Assembly (NCBI RefSeq): GCF_000382245.1
Contig: NZ_KB907874.1
Location: forward strand, 43,090 to 107,089
DNA from: Kushneria aurantia DSM 21353
GTDB taxonomy: Bacteria > Pseudomonadota > Gammaproteobacteria > Pseudomonadales > Halomonadaceae
Direction: 5' to 3'
DNA length: 64,000 nt
Shown: positions 28,926 to 37,572 of the stretch, in pieces
How the letters are laid out: each line of letters begins with the position of its first letter
Position numbering within the stretch: position 1 is the first letter of the stretch
The notes under the pieces: generated by a model
The model's database searches: none
What the model was told of the DNA's origin: nothing
Seen by the model: only the letters and a program-made list of their open reading frames with translations
Program-made: the position numbers and the translations under genes

Positions 28926-30071
28926 ATGCCCGATACGGCCACTGACGTTGCTGCCGCCAGGCAGCAGGGCGACACCGCGCGCCGCGCCTCCTCGATCGGG
29001 TTGAAGGGCATCCGCAAGGAGTATCCTGGCGGGGTAGTAGCGCTGGAAAGCGTCGACCTGCAGATCGGTGCCGGTGAGTTCTTTACCCTGCTGGGCCCCT
29101 CGGGATGCGGCAAGACCACGCTGCTGCGCATTCTGGCCGGGCTCGACGAGCCCAGCGCCGGTAGCCTCACCATTGGCGGCGTGGCGGTGACCGAGACGCC
29201 GCCGCACAAGCGCAGCGTCAATACCGTGTTTCAATCCTATGCGCTCTTTCCTCATCTTTCGGTGCGCGACAACATCGCCTTTGGCCTGAAGATGCGCGGC
29301 GTGGCCGGCGCCGAGCGCGACACGCGGGTAAAAAGGATCGCCGACTTCATTCAGCTCGGCGAACTGGTCGAGCGCCGCGTTGACCAACTCTCCGGCGGCC
29401 AGCGTCAGCGCATCGCGCTGGCCCGTGCGCTGGTCTGCGAGCCCGATGTACTGCTGCTCGACGAGCCGCTGTCGGCGCTCGACGCCGGGCTGCGCCGCAA
29501 GCTGCAGGTGGAACTTCTGCGTACTCAGCAGCGCCTCGGCATGACCTTCGTGTTCGTGACTCACGATCAGGAGGAGGCGATGGTGATGTCGGACCGCATT
29601 GCGGTACTCAACGACGGTGTGATTCAGCAGATCGGTACCCCCCAGCAGGTTTACGAACGCCCGGTCAATCTGTTCGTGGCGCGTTTCATGGGCCACGACA
29701 ATATTTTTGCAGTCTCCGCGCGTCACGAGCGGCGTATCACCACGCCGATCGGTGAGCTGACCGGCGAGCGACCCTGCCACGGCGCCCACGTGCTGATTCG
29801 CCCGGAAACCATCGAGCTGAGCGCGCCGGAGAGTGAGGGCGTCGAGCCCGGCAAGCCGCTCAATCGGCTGTTCTGCCGGGTGGAGGAGCGCTTCTATCGT
29901 GGCAACAACGTCGAGTATCGACTGGCGCTGGAGGAGGGCGGCACGGGGGCGACGCTGATCGCCGAGATCTCCAACTGCGGCGAGCGGCTGTTCCGCGTAG
30001 GGGATCGGGTGCGCGCCGAGATCTACCCCGAGGATGTGGTAGCGCTGGGTGATGAGGGGAGCACCTCATGA
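28926..30071 (+). CDS. spermidine/putrescine ABC transporter ATP-binding protein, PotA/PotG-like
   Basis: The 381-residue ATPase has Walker A GPSGCGKTT, signature LSGGQRQRIALARAL, Walker B VLLLDEPLSALD, and a C-terminal TOBE domain (residues about 290-375), as in PotA and PotG. The start at 28926 lies just inside the GC-rich side of the insert junction; an in-frame stop at 28914 excludes longer forms apart from a TTG one codon earlier. No good Shine-Dalgarno is seen, so translation may have been altered by the insertion. The stop overlaps the permease by ATGA. Confidence 0.94.
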   Translation: MPDTATDVAAARQQGDTARRASSIGLKGIRKEYPGGVVALESVDLQIGAGEFFTLLGPSGCGKTTLLRILAGLDEPSAGSLTIGGVAVTETPPHKRSVNTVFQSYALFPHLSVRDNIAFGLKMRGVAGAERDTRVKRIADFIQLGELVERRVDQLSGGQRQRIALARALVCEPDVLLLDEPLSALDAGLRRKLQVELLRTQQRLGMTFVFVTHDQEEAMVMSDRIAVLNDGVIQQIGTPQQVYERPVNLFVARFMGHDNIFAVSARHERRITTPIGELTGERPCHGAHVLIRPETIELSAPESEGVEPGKPLNRLFCRVEERFYRGNNVEYRLALEEGGTGATLIAEISNCGERLFRVGDRVRAEIYPEDVVALGDEGSTS

Positions 30072-30979
30072 GCAGTGCCGACCCCGTCTGGCGGCGCCGA
30101 CGCCACCGTGAAACCCGCCACCTGCTGCTGAGCGTGCTGCCCGGCGCGCTATGGATTTTTGTCTTTCTGGTGTTGCCGAGTCTCTATCTGATGTCGGTGG
30201 CCTTCATGACCAACGGCGGCTACGGTCAGCCGCAGCTGCCGCTGACGCTGGATGCCTTTCGCAACCTGGCCGGCTTCGGTTTTCTGGGCTGGAGTCCGGG
30301 TAATCTCTACACCCTGCTGCGCTCGCTATGGCAGGCGCTGCTGTCGCTGGCGCTGGTAATTCTGGTGGCCTATCCCATCGCCTGGTATATCGCCCTGTGC
30401 CGCGCGCCGTTGCGCCCTCTGATGCTGCTGGCGGTGGTGGTGCCCTCCTGGACCAACCAGGTGATTCGCGCCTTTGGCTGGATGAATCTGCTGGCGCCGG
30501 GCACGCCGCTCTCCGAACTGGCGGTCAGGGTGGGGCTGGTGGCCCCCAATCTGGGGCTTTTTCCCTCCTCCTTCGCCGTTACCCTGGGGCTGGTCTACAA
30601 CTTCCTGCCCTTCATGGTGCTGCCGCTCTACGCCGCCTTCGAGAAGCTCGATCACGCCCGCATCGAGGCGGCGCGGGATCTCTACGCCGGGCCGCTGCGC
30701 GCCTTTTTCGTTGCCGTATTGCCGCAGACCCTGGCGGGGCTACTGGCCGGTTCGGTGTTGGTGGCGATCCCCGCCTTCGGGATGTATGTGATTCCCGAGC
30801 TGCTGGGCGGCGGGCGTTCGCAGATGCTGGGCAACCTGGTGGCGCAGCAGTTCGGTCAGGCGGCCAACTGGCCGCTGGGTGCGGCGGGGGCGCTTTTAAT
30901 GCTGCTGGCCACCCTGGTCGGGCTGGTGATCCTGCGCCGCCTGGGGCGGCGGTTGGGCGGCGATGACATGGTCATTTAG
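30068..30979 (+). CDS. polyamine ABC transporter permease, PotB/PotH-like
   Basis: The 303-residue inner-membrane permease has six predicted transmembrane helices. The cytoplasmic coupling loop is EAARDLYAGPLRAFFVAVLP, with the EAA motif and conserved glycine of importer permeases. An N-terminal arginine-rich segment (RRRRHRETRH) precedes the first helix. It overlaps the ATPase gene by 4 bp and is followed after 11 bp by the partner permease. Confidence 0.93.
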   Translation: MSSADPVWRRRRHRETRHLLLSVLPGALWIFVFLVLPSLYLMSVAFMTNGGYGQPQLPLTLDAFRNLAGFGFLGWSPGNLYTLLRSLWQALLSLALVILVAYPIAWYIALCRAPLRPLMLLAVVVPSWTNQVIRAFGWMNLLAPGTPLSELAVRVGLVAPNLGLFPSSFAVTLGLVYNFLPFMVLPLYAAFEKLDHARIEAARDLYAGPLRAFFVAVLPQTLAGLLAGSVLVAIPAFGMYVIPELLGGGRSQMLGNLVAQQFGQAANWPLGAAGALLMLLATLVGLVILRRLGRRLGGDDMVI

Positions 30980-30990
30980 GGAGAGAGGCC

Positions 30991-31791
30991 ATGACGCGAC
31001 GATCATTCAAAAGAGCGCTGGGCATCTTCTGGTGGGTGACGCTGCTGTTTCTCTACGCGCCGCTGCTGGTGGTGATGTTCTACTCCTTCAACAGCATCAA
31101 CTCCTCGGCGCGCTGGGGCGGTTTCTCGCTGCGCTGGTACCGCCAGCTGGCCGGCAACGAGGTGATTATCGCCGCCATCGGTAACACCCTGGTGCTGGCG
31201 ATCGTGTCATCGCTGATCGCCGTCGCCATTGGCGCGCTGACCGGCTATGGTCTCTATCGCCACCGGGCGCGGCGGCTGGGGCTTTTGATCGCGCTGGTCT
31301 ATCTGCCGATCGTGATGCCCGACATTGTCTTCGGCATCGCCGACATGACCTTCTTTGTGGGCATCAACCGCCTTACCGGGCTGCTGTCGCCGGGGCTGGC
31401 CACCATGGTTATCGCCCATGTGACCTTCCAGATTCCTTTCGTGGCGCTGCTGGTCTACTCACGGCTGGTGGGGCTCGACGCCACCCTGTTCGACGCGGCG
31501 AAGGATCTTTACGCCAGCCCTGCACAGCGCGCATTGCACTTTCTGCTGCCGACGTTAAGGCCGGCGCTGCTGTCGGCCTTCTTTCTCTCCTTTACGCTGT
31601 CGGTGGATGATTTTGTGATCAGCTTCTTCACCGCCGGCCCGGAGAGCGCCACCCTGCCGATCTATATCTGGGGCGCCATCCGCCGCGGCGTGTCGCCGGA
31701 GATCAATGCCATCGCCACCCTGATGATTGCCGCCGTGGCGCTGGTGGCGGTCATCAGTCTGGCGCTGGGCCGCCACCGCGGCCGCGCCTGA
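30991..31791 (+). CDS. polyamine ABC transporter permease, PotC/PotI-like
   Basis: The 266-residue second permease has six transmembrane helices and the coupling motif FDAAKDLYASPAQRALHFLL. The segment YAPLLVVMFYSFNSI in helix 1 is characteristic of PotC and PotI. A GGGAGAG ribosome site is 7 bases before its ATG. It pairs with the upstream permease to make the heterodimeric channel. Confidence 0.93.
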   Translation: MTRRSFKRALGIFWWVTLLFLYAPLLVVMFYSFNSINSSARWGGFSLRWYRQLAGNEVIIAAIGNTLVLAIVSSLIAVAIGALTGYGLYRHRARRLGLLIALVYLPIVMPDIVFGIADMTFFVGINRLTGLLSPGLATMVIAHVTFQIPFVALLVYSRLVGLDATLFDAAKDLYASPAQRALHFLLPTLRPALLSAFFLSFTLSVDDFVISFFTAGPESATLPIYIWGAIRRGVSPEINAIATLMIAAVALVAVISLALGRHRGRA

Positions 31792-31848
31792 AAGCGGTTT
31801 CATCACGGGTTTCATCACAACAGGGGGCCTACCCCCGGAGGGAGCATC

Positions 31849-32916
31849 ATGACCATGCGTTTTCATCGCTTCACCCTGGCGGCCGCTACCGCCGCGCTGA
31901 TGCTGTCCGGCCAGGCGAGCGCCGCCGATCGGCTCTACGTGTTCAACTGGACCGACTACATGGATCCGGCCATCATCGAGGCTTTTGAGCAGCGCTACGA
32001 TGTCGAGGTGGTGCAGAACTACTACGGCTCGCTGGGCGAGATGTTCGCCCGTCTGCAGGCCGGCGGTGCCTCTCAGTACGATGTGGTGATGCCCTCCAAC
32101 TACTATGTGCCGCGCATGATCGAGGCGGGGCTTCTGCAGCCGCTGGACAGGTCGCAGCTGCCCAATTTTTCCAATCTGATGGCGCGCTTCAAGAACCCTG
32201 CCTTCGACCCCGGCGGCCGCTATACGGCGGCTTACCAGTGGGGCACCACCGGGCTGATCGTCAATACCGAGGTGTTTCCCGATGCCGAGCCGAGCTGGTC
32301 GCTGATCTTCGATGCATCGGTCAACCCGGATCACCCCTTTGCCATGCTGGGCGACGGCCAGGTGATGTTCGGTGCCGCCTGCGCCTTCCAGGGCAACCCC
32401 TATGACTGTACGTCGCAGGCGCAGATGGTCAGCGCTGCCCAGTTGATGCTGGCCACCAAAAGGCGTCACAACTTCACCGGCTTCAGCGACTCCACGCCGG
32501 TGCTGGGGCAGGTCAATCGCGGCGTCAACGCCCTTGGCGTGACCTACAACGGTGACTATCTGCAGTACAGTACCGATGACCCCGAGGGCTTTGCCAACAC
32601 CGAGTTCGTGATCCCGAAGGAGGGCTCGGAGCTGTGGGTCGACTCGATGGTGATTCCGGCCGGTGCGCCCCATCCCGAACTGGCGCACAGGTTCATCAAC
32701 TTCATTCTCGACCCGGAAGTGGGGGCGCAGTTGTCCAACTACACGTTCTATTCGACCCCCAACGAGGCGGCCCTGCCGCTGCTCGATGACGCCCTGCGCG
32801 AGCCGCCGTCGCAGCCCACCGAGGAGGAGATGGCGCGGCTGAGTTTCACCCCTACCCTGTCGGGTGAGGCGCTGTCGCGCTTTCAGCAGCTGTGGAACGA
32901 AGTGCAGTCGAGGTAA
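31849..32916 (+). CDS. periplasmic polyamine-binding protein, PotD/PotF-like
   Basis: The 355-residue solute-binding protein has a signal peptide (FTLAAATAALMLSGQASAA, cleaved near residue 24). The mature N-terminus, DRLYVFNWTDYMDPAIIEAF, is the hallmark of PotD and PotF. The ligand-contact segments YDVVMPSNYYVPRMI and AYQWGTTGLIVNTE are typical. GGAGGGAG precedes the ATG. It is the fourth gene of the transporter and would deliver putrescine or spermidine; the choice between them cannot be read from the sequence here. Confidence 0.94.
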   Translation: MTMRFHRFTLAAATAALMLSGQASAADRLYVFNWTDYMDPAIIEAFEQRYDVEVVQNYYGSLGEMFARLQAGGASQYDVVMPSNYYVPRMIEAGLLQPLDRSQLPNFSNLMARFKNPAFDPGGRYTAAYQWGTTGLIVNTEVFPDAEPSWSLIFDASVNPDHPFAMLGDGQVMFGAACAFQGNPYDCTSQAQMVSAAQLMLATKRRHNFTGFSDSTPVLGQVNRGVNALGVTYNGDYLQYSTDDPEGFANTEFVIPKEGSELWVDSMVIPAGAPHPELAHRFINFILDPEVGAQLSNYTFYSTPNEAALPLLDDALREPPSQPTEEEMARLSFTPTLSGEALSRFQQLWNEVQSR

Positions 32917-32956
32917 GCTCGCGGCTGGCGGAACAGCGGCAACAAGGGAGATCGCA

Positions 32957-34339
32957 ATGAGTGCAAGGCAGGGGCCGGTCGTGCTCGATGAGTGGTTCAG
33001 TGCGCACGGCATTACCGAGGTGGAGTGTCTGGTCAGCGACATGACCGGCATTCTCAAGGGCAAGATCATGCCCGCCGGCAAATACCTCAACGGCGGCCGG
33101 CCGCGGCTGCCCGACTCGATTTTCATTCAGTCGGTGACCGGCGACTATCCCGACGATGACGCGCTGCGCTTCTGGAACGCCGCCGAACTCGACATGCAGC
33201 TGATCGCCGACCCCGCGGCGGTCTTTCTGGTGCCCTGGGCGGAGGATGCCACCGCCCAGATCATTCACGACTGCTACTACATGAACGGCGATCCGGTGGA
33301 GATCTCCCCGCGCCACGTGCTCAAGCGGGTGCTGGCGCTTTTTGAGGCGCGCGGCTGGAAGCCGGTGGTGGCCCCCGAGGTAGAGTTCTACCTGGTTAGA
33401 ACCAATACCGACCCGGACTACCCGCTTGAGCCGCCGGTAGGCCGTTCGGGGCGCCAGGAAAGCGGCCGCCAGTCCTACTCGATCGATGCGGTCAACGAGT
33501 TCGATCCGCTGTTCGAGGAGATGTACGACTACTGTGAGGCGCAGCAGCTTGATATCGATACCCTGATCCATGAGGAAGGGGCGGGGCAGATGGAGGTCAA
33601 CTTCCAGCACGGCGATCCGCTGTCGCTGGCCGACCAGGTGGTGATCTTCAAGCGCACCCTGCGCGAGACCGCGCTGCGCCACGGCATGTACGCCACCTTC
33701 ATGGCCAAGCCGATGGCCAACGAACCGGGCAGCGCCCTGCATTTGCACCAGAGCCTGGTCGACGCCGACGGCGCCAACCTGTTCGCCGGTAGCGCTCTGG
33801 CCGATGGCGACAGCGGCCGCCCGGGGGAGCTGTTCATGCACTACATCGGTGGCCTGCAGCGCTATATGCCGGCTGCGATGTCGCTGTTCGCGCCCAATAT
33901 CAACTCATGGCGGCGGCTGATGCCCAACCATTACGCCGGTTCGGCGCCCAACAATATCGAGTGGGGTTACGACAACCGCACGGTGGGGCTGCGTGTGCCG
34001 GTGGGCAGCGCGGAGAGCACCCGCATCGAGAACCGCCTGCCGGGGGCGGATGCCAACCCCTATCTGGTCATGGCCGCGTCGCTGGCCTGCGGCTATCTGG
34101 GCATTGTGGAGGGCCTGACGGCGCGCGCGCCGCTCTCCGGCAGTGCCTGGAGTGGCGGCTCCGTGCTGCCCAACGATGTGGGGCCGTCGCTGGATGCGCT
34201 GGAGGCGTGCCAGCCGCTGGCCGGGATACTGGGCGAGCGATTCGTGCGCAGCTATCTGGCGGTCAAGCGCGCCGAGCACCTGGCCTGGTACCGGGTGATC
34301 AGCTCCTGGGAGCGCGAGCATTTGCTGCTGCGGGTATAG
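32957..34339 (+). CDS. glutamine synthetase family protein, gamma-glutamylpolyamine synthetase (PuuA-like), copy 1
   Basis: The 460-residue ligase would join glutamate to a polyamine, using ATP, to start its breakdown. The beta-grasp domain opens EVECLVSDMTGILKGKIMP; the catalytic domain has VAPEVEFYL, the glutamate-binding GQMEVNFQHGDP, and KPMANEPGSALHLHQSL. It lacks the adenylylation site region of GlnA, like PuuA and PauA proteins. The start at 32957 follows AAGGGAG by 6 bases; a longer frame overlapping the binding-protein gene is spurious. It lies downstream of the polyamine importer, which supports a polyamine substrate. Confidence 0.9.
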   Translation: MSARQGPVVLDEWFSAHGITEVECLVSDMTGILKGKIMPAGKYLNGGRPRLPDSIFIQSVTGDYPDDDALRFWNAAELDMQLIADPAAVFLVPWAEDATAQIIHDCYYMNGDPVEISPRHVLKRVLALFEARGWKPVVAPEVEFYLVRTNTDPDYPLEPPVGRSGRQESGRQSYSIDAVNEFDPLFEEMYDYCEAQQLDIDTLIHEEGAGQMEVNFQHGDPLSLADQVVIFKRTLRETALRHGMYATFMAKPMANEPGSALHLHQSLVDADGANLFAGSALADGDSGRPGELFMHYIGGLQRYMPAAMSLFAPNINSWRRLMPNHYAGSAPNNIEWGYDNRTVGLRVPVGSAESTRIENRLPGADANPYLVMAASLACGYLGIVEGLTARAPLSGSAWSGGSVLPNDVGPSLDALEACQPLAGILGERFVRSYLAVKRAEHLAWYRVISSWEREHLLLRV

Positions 34340-34407
34340 CGGTGCGCCATCGCCCGGCAGGGCGCCAACACCACCTTCAATGACGACAACAAGATCGGAG
34401 AGAAGCG

Positions 34408-34542
34408 ATGATATTCACCATCAGGGGCGCCGTGACCCTTGGCGCCACTGCGGCCGCCACCGCTGTGGCCGACCAGACGCCGCTCGACAGCGCCCAACTG
34501 GAGGTGCTGTCGCAAATCAACCAGGAGATGCGCAGCCGTTGA
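34408..34542 (+). CDS. small protein (44 aa) between PuuA-like and PuuB-like genes
   Basis: This short frame begins MIFTIRGAVTLGATAAATAV and ends INQEMRSR. CGGAGAG is placed 5 bases before the ATG. The N-terminal half is hydrophobic and could be a signal or a single membrane segment; the C-terminal half is an amphipathic helix. It is cotranscribed with the PuuA and PuuB genes and ends 13 bp before the PuuB-like start. I do not recognise a family. Confidence 0.5.
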   Translation: MIFTIRGAVTLGATAAATAVADQTPLDSAQLEVLSQINQEMRSR

Positions 34543-34555
34543 GCACGAAGATCTC

Positions 34556-35860
34556 ATGAACAAACAGACATCCGCTGCCGGCCGCGATGGCTACCCCGCG
34601 ACGCTCTACGCCGCCACCGTCAGCGAGGCGCCGGCACGGCCGGCGCTCGAGGGGCATCAGCAGTTCGACATCTGCGTGGTGGGGGCGGGCTACACGGGTA
34701 TTTCGGCGGCGCTGCATCTTGCCGAGCAGGGCTTTCGCGTGGCGGTGCTGGAGAGCCGGCGAGTGGGCTTCGGGGCCAGCGGCCGCAACGGCGGCCAGAT
34801 CGTCAACAGCTATAGCCGCGACATGGATCACATCGCCGCGCGCTACGGCGAGGATAGCGCTCGCGCGCTGGGATCGATGGCCTTCGAGGGTAATCGCATC
34901 ATTCGAGAGCGCCTCGAGCGCTACGCGATTCGCTGCGACCTCAGGCAAGGCAATCTGTTCGCCGCCTGCAACCGCCAACAGTTTGCCGCCATGGCCGAGC
35001 AGAAGACGCTGTGGGAGCGTTTTGGCCATCGTGAGCTGACGCTGCTGGGGGAGAGCGACTACCGCCGCGAGGTCGGCAGCGCCCGCTACGTCGGCGCGCT
35101 GCTGGACCACTCCGGCGGCCATCTGCACCCGCTCAAGCTGGTGCTGGGCCAGGCGGCAGCGCTGGAGACGCTCGGCGGGGTGATCTTCGAAAACTCGCCG
35201 ATGACACGGCTCGAGCAGGGCGAGCGGGTCGTGGTGCACACCGAAGGCGGGGCCATCGAGGCCGAGCGCGCGGTGATCGCCGGCAACGCCTATCTCGGCC
35301 GCGTGGTGCCGGCGCTGGCGGCGCGCGCAATGCCCTGCGCGACCCAGATCATCGCTACCGAGGTGCTGGACGACGCCACCGCCCGGCGGCTGCTGCCCAC
35401 CGACCGGGCGGTGGAGGATGGCAACTATCTGCTCGACTACTACCGGCTCTGCGCCGAGCGGCGGCTGATCTACGGCGGTGGCGTCAACTATGGCGGCCGC
35501 GACCCGGCCAGCATCGAGCGCGCCATTCGCCCCAAAATGCTCACAACCTTTCCCGAGCTGGAGAAGGTGCGCATCGACTACGCCTGGAGCGGCCGGTTTC
35601 TCGCCACTCTCAACCGTCTGCCGCAGTTCGGCCGGCTCAACCATAACGTCTACTACGCCCAGGGCTACTCCGGCCATGGGGTCACCGCTTCGCACCTGGC
35701 CGGCCGACTGATCGCCGAGGTTGTTCGCGGCGAGGGCGAACGCTTCGACGCCTTCGCGGCTATTCCGCATCGCCACTTTCCCGGCGGCCAGCGCTTTTCG
35801 GTGCCGATCTCGGCGCTGGGGGCCTGGTACTATGCGCTGCGCGACCGGCTGGGGGTGTAG
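34556..35860 (+). CDS. FAD-dependent oxidoreductase, PuuB-like (gamma-glutamylpolyamine oxidase family), copy 2
   Basis: The 434-residue flavoprotein has the N-terminal fold ICVVGAGYTGISAALHLAEQ, the flavin-contact motif GASGRNGGQIVNSYSRD, and the closing YSGHGVTASHLAG. It is more like E. coli PuuB than copy 1, for example with GYPATLYAATVSE in front of the FAD domain. It would oxidise gamma-glutamylputrescine to the aldehyde. The start at 34556 is chosen because homologous sequence begins here; an upstream extension overlaps the small gene. It runs convergently into the second PuuA-like gene. Confidence 0.9.
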   Translation: MNKQTSAAGRDGYPATLYAATVSEAPARPALEGHQQFDICVVGAGYTGISAALHLAEQGFRVAVLESRRVGFGASGRNGGQIVNSYSRDMDHIAARYGEDSARALGSMAFEGNRIIRERLERYAIRCDLRQGNLFAACNRQQFAAMAEQKTLWERFGHRELTLLGESDYRREVGSARYVGALLDHSGGHLHPLKLVLGQAAALETLGGVIFENSPMTRLEQGERVVVHTEGGAIEAERAVIAGNAYLGRVVPALAARAMPCATQIIATEVLDDATARRLLPTDRAVEDGNYLLDYYRLCAERRLIYGGGVNYGGRDPASIERAIRPKMLTTFPELEKVRIDYAWSGRFLATLNRLPQFGRLNHNVYYAQGYSGHGVTASHLAGRLIAEVVRGEGERFDAFAAIPHRHFPGGQRFSVPISALGAWYYALRDRLGV

Positions 35861-35869
35861 AGCTGCTCT

Positions 35870-37252
35870 TCACACCAGACGCAGATACCACTCATACTCC
35901 AGCGCGCTGACGGTGCGCTGGGCCAGCGCCCGTTCCGCCTGGCGGTTGGCATAAAAGATACGCTGAAAGTCATGCCCCAGCCGCTCCCCCAGCACCTCGT
36001 TTTCCAGCCACAGCTCCAGCGCCACGCCCCATGAGTCGGGCAGGCTCGCCTCGAGCTGATCGTAGGCGTTGCCCTCGACCGGCGCAGGGGGCTCAAGGCG
36101 GTTATCGAGGCCGTGCGCCATGGCGGCGAGCAGTACGGCGGTGAGCAGATAAACATTGACATCGGCGCCGGCCACACGGTGCTCCAGCCGGGTAGCGGCG
36201 GCCGGACCGGAGGGGATGCGCACTGCGACCGAGCGGTTGTCGAAGCCCCAGCAGGGCGTCAACGGTACGTAGAGTCCCGGCTGGAAGCGGCGAAAGGCGT
36301 TGAGGTTGGGGGCGCAGACCGCCATCGACGCCGGCATCAGTTCCAGCACCCCGGCGATGGCGTGGCGCAGCCGCTCGCTGCCCATGGGATTGCCGTCGGC
36401 GGCGGCCAGCACGTTGTGACCATCACCGTCGAGCAGGCTGATGTGCACATGGGTGCCACTACCCGCCTCATCGCCCCAGGGTTTGGCCATGAAGGTGGCA
36501 TCGAAGCCGTGCTGCTGAGCGACACCCTTGATGGCACGCTTGAGCATCACGGCGTCGTCGCAGGCGCGCAGGGCGTCCTGGCGGTGACGCAGATTGATCT
36601 CGAACTGCCCCGGCGCACACTCCTTGAGGGCGGTGTCCAGCGGTAGCTCCTGTGCTTCGCAGGCGTGGTGGATGGCTTCGATGAAGTCAGCGTATTCGTC
36701 CAGTTCACCGATCGAGTAGAGCTGGCTGGAGCGTGCCCGTTCGCCGGTCAGCGGCGAGCGCGGCGGCTGCGGCTGGCCGCGATCACCGCGCTGGGTATCG
36801 AGCAGGTAGAACTCCTGCTCGATCGCCACTACCGGGGTCAGCCCCTGATGGGTAAAGCCTGCCAGCACGCCGGCCAGTACCTGGCGTGGGTCGGCGTGCC
36901 AACCGCGGCCGTCGGGTTCGACCATGGTCATCAAAAGCTGAGCGGTCGGCGCGCGCTGCTGCCAGGGAACGACCGCCAGGGTACCGGCAATCGGCATACA
37001 GGCGCGGTCGCCGTCGCCGCTGTCGAGCCCCAGCCCGGTCTCCTCGATAGTGTTACCGGTAATATCGAGGGCGAAGATGGAGGCGGGCAGATTGATGCCG
37101 TTTGCGAACGCCGCCTCAAGGCTGTCGCGGGGAATGCGTTTGCCGCGCAGTACGCCATTGAGGTCGCTGATCAGCACATCCACCCGGGCGATGTCGGTAT
37201 GCGCCGCGAGGAAATCTCGCGCTTCACGGGTCGGATCCTGGCTTGCGTTCAT
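35870..37252 (-). CDS. glutamine synthetase family protein, gamma-glutamylpolyamine synthetase (PuuA-like), copy 2
   Basis: The 460-residue ligase is a paralogue of the one at 32957 but on the opposite strand. Motifs include VDVLISDLNGVLRGKRIP at the N-terminus, VVAIEQEFYL, the glutamate site GQFEINLRHRQD, and KPWGDEAGSGTHVHISL. Its stop is 9 bp from the stop of the PuuB-like gene. Two ligases in one locus may act on different amines. The dctA-side upstream region holds AT-rich promoter-like sequence near 37320. Confidence 0.9.
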   Translation of the reverse strand: MNASQDPTREARDFLAAHTDIARVDVLISDLNGVLRGKRIPRDSLEAAFANGINLPASIFALDITGNTIEETGLGLDSGDGDRACMPIAGTLAVVPWQQRAPTAQLLMTMVEPDGRGWHADPRQVLAGVLAGFTHQGLTPVVAIEQEFYLLDTQRGDRGQPQPPRSPLTGERARSSQLYSIGELDEYADFIEAIHHACEAQELPLDTALKECAPGQFEINLRHRQDALRACDDAVMLKRAIKGVAQQHGFDATFMAKPWGDEAGSGTHVHISLLDGDGHNVLAAADGNPMGSERLRHAIAGVLELMPASMAVCAPNLNAFRRFQPGLYVPLTPCWGFDNRSVAVRIPSGPAAATRLEHRVAGADVNVYLLTAVLLAAMAHGLDNRLEPPAPVEGNAYDQLEASLPDSWGVALELWLENEVLGERLGHDFQRIFYANRQAERALAQRTVSALEYEWYLRLV

Positions 37253-37572
37253 GCGCTGTCCTCGCGGTCGATTATTGTCGTGGGCAGGATAAAGTAAAGC
37301 GCGTTACGGCGCGTTTGGTTTAAATATTTTCACAATGGCGTTTTTCCACCTTGGTCGAATAGGGGCGCGGATAACGACGGTGCAGACTGCGCTCGACCCC
37401 GCCGGTGAAGTTGACACCGCGCGGTGTCGGACGGTGTCGAGTGGCTGACCATACCCTCGCGCCCTCCGGTCAAAAAAGACCGCCGGCTATCCTCGCGAAT
37501 ATCTCCCGCCGCCGATAACCGACATTCTGTGACTGCCGCCGTCGGGCGGCCGATTTCCCAAGGGGAATCACC
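37253..37572. other. 320-bp divergent regulatory region, PuuA-like / dctA
   Basis: No gene is seen. It holds an AT-rich stretch (around 37318-37335) suitable for the PuuA-side promoter and a perfect palindrome (37413-37428) nearer dctA, followed by another half-site. An AAGGGGAATCACC ribosome site precedes dctA. Confidence 0.5.
37413..37428. promoter_or_regulatory. perfect 16-bp palindrome, candidate operator
   Basis: GACACCGC/GCGGTGTC is a perfect inverted repeat overlapping a TTGACA hexamer at 37411-37416. A further CGGTGTCG half-site at 37433-37440 repeats the right arm (37422-37429) with an 11-bp period, one helical turn. It fits an operator for a dimeric regulator of dctA or the PuuA-like gene. 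Confidence 0.4.

Noticed and set aside
31555..33126. A 523-codon minus-strand open frame
   Set aside because: Antisense to the PotC, PotD and PuuA-like genes, which have clear motifs; rich in His/Arg/Gln as is typical of shadow frames here.
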